The position numbers and the translations under genes were made by a program. From Favolaschia claudopus (Eukaryota; Basidiomycota; Agaricomycetes; Agaricales; Mycenaceae), in assembly GCA_037176885.1 (NCBI GenBank), contig JAWWNJ010000009.1, forward strand, positions 2,976,001-3,040,000: a DNA stretch of 64,000 bases. The letters are read 5' to 3'. Positions 22,767 through 31,542 of this stretch are shown here, piece by piece. The notes beneath the pieces were generated by a model. The model ran no database searches. It was not told where the DNA came from and worked only from the letters and a program-made list of their open reading frames with translations. The first letter of the stretch is position 1, and each line of letters opens with the position of its first letter.

Positions 22767-24209
22767 ATGTTCTTCCTTACCCCCCTTCTTTTGGTCTCTC
22801 TCTCTTCTCTCCAGGCCAATGCCCAATTGTAAGCGAATCCTTTATCAGAAATCGAGCAATTTTCCTGATTATCCGCAGAGCCGGCCAAACAGCCCAACTC
22901 GTGACTGTGGTTGCCAATCCCGACAGTTAAATTATTTTGAACTTTGCGCTCGAACTTTTAATCCAACGTCTTCTTCACAGCGCCAGTATGCCTCATGGCA
23001 ACCTCCGATGCCGACGGTGCCCCCGTCGTGGTTTCAAGCTGTTCAAACGCGACAGCGCTCAACTCTTGGAACTTCCCTCAAGGCGAGAACAACGTCGGCC
23101 CGATTCAAATTTTCTCGAACAAAGTAAGCCTTGATAATACATTTCAGTTTCACTGTGTAATCAAACCGGCGTAGTGCTTGGATGTAACCGGCGGTTCTAA
23201 TGCCAACGGCGCTAAGCTCCAGGTAAAGATGAAACTTGTTCATCTGGCAACCTATTTCTCAAATGATTTGCTCGTTTTTCAAAGGTGTGGACCTGTGATC
23301 CTTCCAATGCCAGTAAGTCTGGGTTGTCCACGCCCTCTGTCGGACGCACTGGCTGATAATGATTTTAGATCAGAAGTGGATCCCCAGTGGTCAAGACAAT
23401 GTCATCACCTGGGCCGGCAAGAACAAGGTCTGTTGCTGAAAGTACTTTCGAACGTATATGTATTGAAAGCCGGCAGTGCGTTGACTTGACCGATGGAAGC
23501 CTGACGGACGGCACTCAAGCTCAGGTGAATAGATAAACCTTTGTTCTTGTCCCTTCGTAGCATTTTCCTCATGCACCCGAAAATTTTAGATCTGGGACTG
23601 TGACGCCCACAACGACAATCAGAAATGGAACCACAAAGCGGTCACCCAGCCCAAATCGTGCGTTCTTTTCTTCATCTTCAGGATTTTATCCGCCAACTGC
23701 ATCTCACCAATAATTCAGCTTCACCATCCAACTCAAAAAAGACCCGTCCCTCTGCGTAGCTGCCTCCGCCCCGGAAGCCGGCGCCTCTATCGTGATCGAG
23801 GGCTGCAGCTTCGGCTCCACCTCCCAGACTTTCACCGACCCGAACAACAACTCGCCCGGTCTCATGAAATTGTTCGACATGTGTGTATCCATCGACTCCA
23901 CCGAGAACGCGCGCGACGGCGATAAGCTCGTTCTCAAGAAGTGCGAGGACTTCAGTCCTAAGCAGCAGTGGAATCATGAGAATTCCGTGCTCGTTAACAG
24001 TTTGGCTTCGCCGCGCATGGTGAGTGTTTTCTTCGGCAAATAAATTCGTGAGGATCTCTTTTCCCTGATGAACTTGACAGTGCCTCGACCTCACGGATGG
24101 AAAGGCATCCTCTGGGACGCCACTTCAAATTTGGGACTGCTCGTCCTTGGCGTCGACTGGCGCTTTCCAGAACGATAATCAAGAGTGGATTGTTCGTAAC
24201 ACTTTCTGA
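22767..24209 (+). CDS. Secreted ricin-B-type lectin (beta-trefoil) protein, ten exons
   Basis: I place exons at 22767-22828, 22879-22925, 22981-23123, 23175-23222, 23285-23312, 23369-23427, 23477-23524, 23590-23657, 23719-24019 and 24081-24209. The sum is 933 bp, about 310 residues, and every junction keeps frame. The protein starts with a signal peptide (MFFLTPLLLVSLSSLQANAQ). Repeated carbohydrate-binding units follow, each with a CLD or CVD opening and a QxW closing: CLDVTGGSNANG then NQKW; CVDLTDGS then QIWDCD and NQKW; CVAAS; CVSID then KQQW; CLDLTDGK then QIWDCS and NQEW. This is the ricin B-lectin signature and suggests two trefoil domains. It most likely binds galactose- or GalNAc-type glycans outside the cell. 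There is no attached enzyme domain. Exon 2 uses a weak donor (GTTAAA). Confidence 0.88.
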
Positions 24210-24549
24210 GGAGAGAAGGAACAGATTGATTAGTTAGCTTTCACTTTACTTATTCGTCGCTCATTCTATGGGACCACTTTTGGATATCAGGACTCTGTGT
24301 GCGCAGAAGCTTCATGATTATCCTGCCTTTTAGAAATTATCGATCGATGCGTTCTCCTTACATCGTTCTCCCTCGAATTCAAGTTGAATCGGCGTGAATC
24401 TTTATACATAATACAGTAACACTGGCAGTCTGTGAGTTGGTGACACTATAAATTCTGCGCCTACTGATGCGTAGAGATGCTATGACTCTACGACTAAGTC
24501 TGATCCTCCCACAGACTTTCTGCTCAGACGAGGCACACTTGCCAACAAT
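24210..24549. other. Intergenic region, no gene seen
   Basis: This is the spacer between the lectin gene and the left edge of the inverted duplication. Nothing was recognised. Confidence 0.3.
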
Positions 24550-26342
24550 TACGTAAGATATCATCCCAACCGGGAAGCGTTAGTGTTGCGTGGCTTGTTT
24601 GTCACCTCTTTGCTTTTTACCACCATGACCCTCGTACGAGGCGGTGTTGGATCTCAAGACGCTTCCTCAACTCACTTCTCACGCTGCTTTTTTGCGCGAC
24701 TTCATTTTCTGGCTGGCGCGGGCTGCTTTCGAAGTTAGGGCGGACGATGAAGTCTTCAATCGGAATTGTCTTGTAAGGTACATCTGCATCTGGCCAGTGA
24801 AATAACTGTGCTAATATCTCATTTGCAGCCTCCCAACAGCACGGGACAGGATGTGCTCGAGGGCTAACTTTCAGGATCCAGTGAGGACACCACGATCTTC
24901 CGAGGGTCCTTTACGAATGGATTGAAGGAAGCTGCAAAGCGGGTGGGTTGTCGCCTTCGATATTCTACATATCTCGGTGTCGATTCTGATACGCTCATTC
25001 TCTAATCCAGATGTCGACACGGAATCAGCGCAATACGCTCCATGTGTTGCGATAATGCAATTGCTTCGTTGCTATACTGTGAGTCTTTGAGTTATGCTGA
25101 TTTCCTCTCATCCTATGACATTATTGAACCAACGACATTCTCAGATCTTCTCGGCTAAACCGTAACACACGAGCCTTGTGCAGTGTGGAATCGGTATTGA
25201 CGGACATGTGTTACGCAGAGGCATCGAGTTTGTCGACGTCACCAAGGTTAGGTGAGTACCTGTCCATTCTTAATCTCCAGCGTCTAAGTATCTAGAGGCA
25301 GGGTCGCCCGCAGTTTCTTCGGCCCCCGAATGCGCATGTATCGTTAGATGATGCAGGAGGAGGACTGAGGATATAATGCGAAGTCTACACGTCATCCGGA
25401 CTGGTCGAGCTCGCCACTCGCCCTATATACGAGGATTTGTCGTATGAGGGCCTTCATTAGCATGCTTGGATGAGAGTGCATGCATACCGGCCGTTTGTGT
25501 CATCCGCCTACGTCGCAAGAGACCACCGATGCGTTGTTCATGACCTGGGATCTCTAGACGTCTACGCCGGCCAACCGTATCAGGACTGCTTCGGTCTGAC
25601 TTCGCGAGGCGGAGTTTTGGTTGGTCGGGATCTCGAGATGGTGAGACGGAGCAGTAAAGAAGGGAATGAGGTGTCGAGAATGTGTCTATCGCCATCCAAG
25701 CGAGGTCAGCAATTACTTTCATCTCCCTCGCTTTCGTCGACTCTGACGCGTTCTTTCCCGACAAAGCCATCAGTCAAGACGAGATCAGGGGAACTCGGAT
25801 GCGTCTTATGTATTCGTATGTCCACTTGCAGTGCGGGCCAGCTGCTTTATCGCCAGCGCTGGTGATAGAATTTAGCCTCTATCCGTGCCGTCTCAGCTGG
25901 CGCAGCTCCGTCCCTTTCCGCTCGAATTCCGTATTGATCGGCGTCTCGGGAGGCAGTTATGTGGAGATTCCGTGCTTGCTTGGATGGCGCCTATACCGGC
26001 CGTTCTCGTTTTTGCCCCCTGCGCCGCTTGCGTTGGGGTCGCCTGGCCGAACGACTTTCTTTTTTCGATGACTGCGTGTGAGCGGCAATCGGCTTTTTGC
26101 TGAGAGAAGGCAGACAGGTCAGGGGAAGGTGGATGCGGGTGCGTGTGGTGTCGCTGGTGGTACGTGCTACTCTTCCGTCAATGCCGATTCTCACTGACTT
26201 TATTCTTTTCTATTGCAGTACTTAGATCGGTCCCGAACGGGCCGAGATTTCCATCCACTTTTTTTTTCGAGAGTATTGCCGGATTGGGACACTTCATGTC
26301 GCGTGCCATATTTGGCTGCGACACCTTCTGTTGCCTCTCACC
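24550..26342 (+). other. Duplicated segment with remnants of an unrecognised gene
   Basis: The segment is homologous to the complement of about 48688-50645. Shared protein-like pieces include DVYAGQPYQDCFGL here and DVDAGQPYRDRFGL in the other copy, and the shared phrase GGTACGTGCT...TATTGCAG/TTGCCAG, a conserved GT...AG pair near 26159-26218. Frames are broken in both copies. An ancestral multi-exon gene is likely, but I do not recognise its family. Confidence 0.4.
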
Positions 26343-27608
26343 ATGTCCTTCGCCCTATCAGAGCTGCAAAAGGAGATCGCTGATCTCTCTTCCGAGATCG
26401 AGGCGCAGAAAGCGCTCCTTGACGACTTGATTAGTCGGCGGAGGCGAGCTCAGCGCAATCTGAATGCGGTACTTGACCCGATGGCGCGTTTGCCAGTGGA
26501 GCTGCAGTCGAAGATATTTGTCCATTGCCTTTGTATTGACGAAGACGAGGGAGCATCAAGACCTGACCCGAAGCTGGCGCCGATGCTCGTCTCGAATGTG
26601 TGCCAGCTCTGGCGGGACATTGCACTCTCCACTCCCGAGCTGTGGACCCATCTACGAATGGAAGGCTCACCGCGCGGGGCGAACTACTCCCAACTCTACG
26701 GGAGCTGGTTGGAGCGTTCTCGCCCCCTTCCTGTTTCTCTGACATTGGCGAGCACCTCGGTACTTGCGGAGGGTGTCAATCACCTCATCGACTGCTCTGC
26801 GCAGCGTGTAGAAGAGTTTTCGTTGCTCCTGTTGGCCGACTCAAACCCTCATCACACTCCCATACTACCCTTACATTATCTGAAGAAATTAGTTGTCGCA
26901 CTCCAAGACCGACAGCGTTTCTCTGTGGATCAGTGGCTCAATCTCATGCGGATGTCTCCTGGCCTCCTGCACTGCTCACTTTTAGCATCGTTCTCTCATC
27001 ATGAGATTGGGGGATATTCCCAGCATATGAAGCACACAGCACTCAAGGAACTGTATCTCGGAGAGAGGTCGCTGTCGTTCCAAGCGATCGCTAATCCCAC
27101 AATCCTGTTGAGATATATGACTTTACCTGCCCTCGAGAGACTTCGCATTCGCTGCAGCATCACCCCCGATTCAGTTAGCGACTTCTCAGCTTTCATCCTC
27201 CGCTCCTCTCCGCCATTGCGCTCCCTGGTCATTGAATCTATGATTGCGGTCACCACTCCCACCGCAGACTATCTCTCCGCAGTCCCCACCCTCAAGACTT
27301 TGACATTGGCGATCAGCGACTGGGTCTCCGTTGTGGAGAGGCTTGCTACAGACCCAGGTTTTCTGCCGAATCTGGAGCATCTCACATGCACGCCCAGACG
27401 GATTCGGTCGCGTGGCGACTTTGAGGTCGTCATTTGTATGCTTGAGGTCCGGGCCTTGAGAACGTTCCGGCTCAATGACGTCTTCCCCGTCCCCTTTGGT
27501 GGCAGCACCGTCGCTCCGGATGAAGATATCCTTGTCGAGCTACGAGGGATGCGGTATGGTGGGGGCATCGACATCTACGTTAGTCATGGGAAGCGAAATC
27601 TTGTATGA
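26343..27608 (+). CDS. F-box/LRR-like protein B1
   Basis: A single exon encodes 421 residues. The start context CTCTCACCATGTCC matches paralogs B2 and B3. The coiled coil is at about 6-40 (LQKEIADLSSEIEAQKALLDD), the F-box core at about 45-60 (DPMARLPVELQSKIFVHCL), then VCQLWRDIALSTPELW. LRR-like phrases follow (LHYLKKLVV, TLPALERLRI, SSPPLRSLVIES, FLPNLEHLTC), and the end is GIDIYVSHGKRNLV. The closest relative is B2 at 34711, with long identical stretches in the C-terminal half; B3 at 48687 is more distant. It is presumably an SCF adaptor. The stop is followed at once by a conserved GTGAGT...CAG pair, probably a 3-prime-UTR intron. Confidence 0.88.
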   Translation: MSFALSELQKEIADLSSEIEAQKALLDDLISRRRRAQRNLNAVLDPMARLPVELQSKIFVHCLCIDEDEGASRPDPKLAPMLVSNVCQLWRDIALSTPELWTHLRMEGSPRGANYSQLYGSWLERSRPLPVSLTLASTSVLAEGVNHLIDCSAQRVEEFSLLLLADSNPHHTPILPLHYLKKLVVALQDRQRFSVDQWLNLMRMSPGLLHCSLLASFSHHEIGGYSQHMKHTALKELYLGERSLSFQAIANPTILLRYMTLPALERLRIRCSITPDSVSDFSAFILRSSPPLRSLVIESMIAVTTPTADYLSAVPTLKTLTLAISDWVSVVERLATDPGFLPNLEHLTCTPRRIRSRGDFEVVICMLEVRALRTFRLNDVFPVPFGGSTVAPDEDILVELRGMRYGGGIDIYVSHGKRNLV

Positions 27609-28674
27609 TCTTGGTGAGTCAAACCGGTGTCATATGAAGTATCGCCGCTTACGATGATTCAGCGGTTATGCCCCCCTTGAATGAGAAAGATTCGACCAAA
27701 GTGTTTCCGGTTTCCCTTTGTTTCGTGTCATCCTACGTGTTCCGTCCCGCCTCCCTCAATCAGACCATCGATATCACGACGACTCCATCGTATACTACAA
27801 CTTTGCTTCTTGCTTTCATGATCATGTCGCGCCTCTCATTCGCCGCGAGTGGCTCGGCTTCCTCGCTGCTCCAAACTACCCACTCCTCTACAACTTCGAG
27901 TTCTCAAGCGCGGTCGCTTACTGCATCTTGCTGAGCGGTATACGCGTATCGGCCGACCTGCTACTGTCGCGTATTGGAAGGTTGCACCCTGCTTCAAAAC
28001 TCGCAAGCCCTAGCCTTCTTCCTCGTGCACGATGAGATCGTCTCGTACACCCAATCCCTGACCTCGACCTCGGTTTCTTCGCACCGGCCACCCGCGATAG
28101 ATCCCCCACCAGAGCCCTATACACTCTATCCCGTCACGCCCGAAACCCAATATCAAGAGGACCATCTGGCGTATATGCAGACGGAACAGGTCTTCCTGCA
28201 AACCGAGTAGCTCCACGGGGGGCTTGCGTGTCTGGTCATCCTCGTCGGGTCACATACGCGGAGGGTGGGTCGAGGCAGGGGATAGTGACACCCGGATTCC
28301 ACATTCCCAGAAGAACGTCGTGGAGACATCTCGACGCTGTGAAGGCTTCGCGCTGTCTTCTTCGCTTTACCGCTAGATTTCGGCCTGCGATACACTTTCA
28401 CTTAGATTTATCGATCGGACTGTTATGAGCTAGATATCTCGTCGTCTAGTTTAGTCTCTTCGGCTCCAAAAACCACGCACTGTACCTTAACTTGTATATA
28501 AGACGTCGTTAGTACTACAGTAGTACGGGCATGGGCCCTATGTATCCACTTGACTGCTTGCACGCTTTTATTAGATCCTCCGGTTTGTCTGACCCTAACC
28601 CTAGCAACATTTTTTCCTTGGTCCAGCTCTTTCCAGACCACGACCACGACAACATCGCGCGACCGCCTACGCAC
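27609..28674 (+). other. Conserved B-to-C spacer with coding-like remnants
   Basis: The spacer is homologous to 36016-36990 and, inverted, to 46234-47487. It contains pieces that read alike in all three copies: FEFSSAVAYCILL here, LEFSSTVAYCILL at about 36299, and FEFSSAVAYCVLL on the minus strand at about 47190. About 100 bp further on come IVSYTQS, IVSYTRS and IVSYTRA. The frame is shifted between these pieces in this copy. It could be a decayed gene carried with the F-box block. It also holds the 5-prime region of C1. Confidence 0.45.
28590..28604 (+). promoter_or_regulatory. Telomere-repeat-like box upstream of C1
   Basis: The sequence TGACCCTAACCCTAG lies about 70 bp before the C1 ATG. 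The same box lies before D1 (36938-36952) and, inverted, before the disrupted C2 (46310-46323). It is a conserved leader or promoter element. Binding by a telomere-repeat factor is speculation. Confidence 0.45.
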
Positions 28675-29994
28675 ATGGAGTCTGTCGCAGAGCTACACAA
28701 ACACATCGACGAGCTCTCCTTTGCCATCGACGTTCAGCTCGAGGCGCTTAAATCCCTCGAAAAACGTAGAAGTGATGCTCGGCGCGTCTTGAATTCCAGG
28801 CTCGATCCAGTGGCTCGCTTGCCGCTTGAAATATCGACAGAAATTTTCAAGCTGTGTACCCCCACCTTCCCTCGACCAGTTCTTGCTAAAGAACCACTCA
28901 AATTCTTGCACGTCTGCCGTTTGTGGCGCGAGATTGCAGTCTCTTGCCCGTCGTTATGGACTGGCATACAGATAAACGGGAACGAGTCCACGGATCCAGA
29001 ATTCTACGAGGCATGCTCGAACTGGTTGGGGCGGGCACGCCCACTCCCTCTTTCCATATCTTTGCACGGATCGGTGGACGTGCCTCTCGGAGTTTTGCTC
29101 AAACGCTTTGCCTGCCACATCGCGCACTTGGAGCTCTATATCCCAGATGATTCCTCCTTGTATGGCGTGCAGTGGGAAGTTCCCTTTCCCTCATTGCAAA
29201 CAATGGAGATCATATTCTTTTCCTCCAAGGAAGCGGGCGAAGACTCGGAAATGTCCGACGACTCGGAATTTGACGTCGACATTTTCTACGACAGCTGCAT
29301 TGACCTCCTTCTTGGTGCTCCGTCACTGGTAGAGTGTATCTTCAACTCAATCCAGTATGCCACCGATCTGGAACGAGACAGGGCGATGCATACATCACTG
29401 CGACACCTCCGGCTCGGAACGCCTTCAGTTTATTTAATTTCCTATCGGTCTTGGAACAGCGCGAATATTCTGCTTTACCTGAAATTACCCGCGCTGGAAA
29501 CCCTTCATCTCACCGACCTCGACATTTCCCCAGGAGATTTTGTCTCTTTCTTCTCCGAATCTGGGTGCGCCGCCTCACTACAGGCACTATATATGGACAT
29601 CTCCAACAACGATGAGTGGCACTTTTCCAGTGACCTGCTATCCTTGTGCTTCCGCCCCTTTGCTGCGTTGAAGACATTGGAATTTTTCCACGGCATCGAG
29701 CATGATTTCATGCTCTTCATAGAGGTCCTAGGTTCAGCGCAGGACTTTCTGCCGAACTTGAATCATTTCTTTCTCCATGGATACTTTGGAAAACCATCTC
29801 ATTGGAAAGCCTTGTTGGACATGATGCTTTCTCGCGGATCAGCGCGCAATGGCTCGTTGCAGTCTGTCAAAGTCATGTCCAGGAACATACCAAATGGGAT
29901 GGATCCAGATGCTGGCGTGCTTCTACGTATATGCGAACTCGTGAAGGAAGGGATGTCGATTTATGTTGGAACCTTGTATACAAATCTTATTTGA
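28675..29994 (+). CDS. F-box/LRR-like protein C1
   Basis: A single exon encodes 439 residues from the ATG at 28675. I reject the in-frame start at 28531, because the added 48 codons cover the conserved leader and telomere-like box. The coiled coil is at about 5-40 (LHKHIDELSFAIDVQLEALK), the F-box core at about 44-58 (DPVARLPLEISTEIF), then VCRLWREIAVSCPSLW. The LRR-like region has an acidic insert (EDSEMSDDSEFDVD). Phrases are TSLRHLRLG, LKLPALETLHLTDLD and FLPNLNHFFLHGY. The end is MSIYVGTLYTNLI. It is the direct paralog of transposon-split C2 and of pseudogene C3, and it shows the empty target site of the C2 transposon (ACCTTCCCTCGACC at about 28864). Confidence 0.88.
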   Translation: MESVAELHKHIDELSFAIDVQLEALKSLEKRRSDARRVLNSRLDPVARLPLEISTEIFKLCTPTFPRPVLAKEPLKFLHVCRLWREIAVSCPSLWTGIQINGNESTDPEFYEACSNWLGRARPLPLSISLHGSVDVPLGVLLKRFACHIAHLELYIPDDSSLYGVQWEVPFPSLQTMEIIFFSSKEAGEDSEMSDDSEFDVDIFYDSCIDLLLGAPSLVECIFNSIQYATDLERDRAMHTSLRHLRLGTPSVYLISYRSWNSANILLYLKLPALETLHLTDLDISPGDFVSFFSESGCAASLQALYMDISNNDEWHFSSDLLSLCFRPFAALKTLEFFHGIEHDFMLFIEVLGSAQDFLPNLNHFFLHGYFGKPSHWKALLDMMLSRGSARNGSLQSVKVMSRNIPNGMDPDAGVLLRICELVKEGMSIYVGTLYTNLI

Positions 29995-30231
29995 TTGACT
30001 GAGGGTATTCTGGCGTTGCGTTACTGTAGAATTCTAAATGTTACAGAGGGCGGTTGGGAATCAGGGGAGAGATTATTTTCTTCCGGTTACATGTACCGGC
30101 GGACTCCATTCCACGTAGCGACGATATCAATCCAATTTTCATGAACTCATCTTCTGAGCTGAAGATATGTCGGTATATCACATGCCACCTTGTTTGGCTG
30201 CCTGAGAATTCTCAGCTTTCTCTCTCCCACC

Positions 30232-31542
30232 ATGACGATGGTACAACAAGAGTTGCGACAGCAGATCGACGACCTTTCTTCAATGATAGAGGCTCAGAGA
30301 TTAGTTCTTTCCGGCCTGATGAACCAGCGGTGCCAGGTCCAACGTCAGCTGAACAGCGTTCTCGACCCAATGGCACGTTTGCCGTTGGAACTTCAGTCGA
30401 AAATATTCCTTCATTGCCTGTATCATGCAGGGGAGAGTCGAATAGCACGAACACCCGATCCCCACCTAGCGCCGATGCTTCTTCTGCGTGTCTGCCAACT
30501 TTGGCGCGATATCGCTCTTTCTACCCCTGAACTCTGGAATTATCTGACAATGCACTGGCCATCTCCGCCATCTGGGGCTAATGACTCGGACTCCCGGTTT
30601 TTTGGGATGTGGTTGAAGCGTTCTCAATCGTTTCCTCTCACTTTGACATGGGAGGGCTCTTCGGTGCTTGCGAACGGCATACAGGACCTAATCGACGAAT
30701 GTGGAGGTCGTGTTGAAACTCTGACGTTGCTTTTGAATAGCATTCCTCCCCGCGGATCTCACATCCTTCGGGCACCGTTCCCTTCATTGAGGAAATTGAC
30801 AATCAACTGCAGTGTCGGCCGCTTCGAAATTCGGGATTGGATGTCCATTTTGAAGACCTCGCCTATGCTTACCCATGTCACTTTTTTGGGATCGTTTCTT
30901 GGTCCGGAGATCGAAGCGGATTCGACTCAGGCAGCCTTCACCCTACCGGCAATCCGAGAATTGCATTTTCCGCACAATTCAGGTCACCCGAGGGTTGTTA
31001 ATGCAACGAGGATATTGAAATATATCACATTGCCTGCTCTCGAAATCCTTCACATCCGCTGCCATTTGAACCTTTTCGGTGGGAGCGAAGACCTTGTAGC
31101 TTTTCTCACCCGCTCCTCTCCCCCGCTTCGTTCATTGTTCTTCGAACTCGACTCGTTATATTGGCCATCCGACAGTAAGGACGGCCTCAAATATCTGCGT
31201 ATGGTCCCCAACCTTACCGAGCTCAGTCTTGGAGCCAAGGACACTATCTCCGTGGTGAAGATGCTCACTCGAGCATCGGATTTTCTGCCGAATATTCGAC
31301 ACCTCACTCTGAACCCGATGTCGTTTTTTCAGCCCGAAGACTACGAAACTGTCATTCGTATGCTGGACGTGCGGCCGCTAAAGTCATTCCGCCTCAATAT
31401 GATGGATCCGAGCGCGGCCCTTGGGAATGCCACTCTAAGTCGGGACCCCGCGCCAAGCGAACATATCATTCGCGAGCTGCAGAGAATTCGGGATAGTGGG
31501 ATCGATGTGCATGTTGGAGCTGGGGAGCGGATTTTTGTGTAG
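30232..31542 (+). CDS. F-box/LRR-like protein E1
   Basis: A single exon encodes 436 residues. The start is at 30232 (CTCCCACCATGACG), with a second ATG two codons on. The coiled coil is at about 5-40 (LRQQIDDLSSMIEAQRLVLSGL), the F-box core at about 45-59 (DPMARLPLELQSKIF), then VCQLWRDIALSTPELW. LRR-like phrases include LRAPFPSLRKLTI, YITLPALEILHI and RSSPPLRSLFFEL. The end is GIDVHVGAGERIFV. It lies 237 bp downstream of C1 in the same direction, and the same order and spacing recurs inverted in the other arm (E2, C2). Confidence 0.88.
   Translation: MTMVQQELRQQIDDLSSMIEAQRLVLSGLMNQRCQVQRQLNSVLDPMARLPLELQSKIFLHCLYHAGESRIARTPDPHLAPMLLLRVCQLWRDIALSTPELWNYLTMHWPSPPSGANDSDSRFFGMWLKRSQSFPLTLTWEGSSVLANGIQDLIDECGGRVETLTLLLNSIPPRGSHILRAPFPSLRKLTINCSVGRFEIRDWMSILKTSPMLTHVTFLGSFLGPEIEADSTQAAFTLPAIRELHFPHNSGHPRVVNATRILKYITLPALEILHIRCHLNLFGGSEDLVAFLTRSSPPLRSLFFELDSLYWPSDSKDGLKYLRMVPNLTELSLGAKDTISVVKMLTRASDFLPNIRHLTLNPMSFFQPEDYETVIRMLDVRPLKSFRLNMMDPSAALGNATLSRDPAPSEHIIRELQRIRDSGIDVHVGAGERIFV

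Noticed and set aside
28531..28674. A longer N-terminus for C1 (48 extra codons)
   Set aside because: The stretch covers the conserved leader and telomere-like box shared with D1 and C2, where it is not in frame with the protein.
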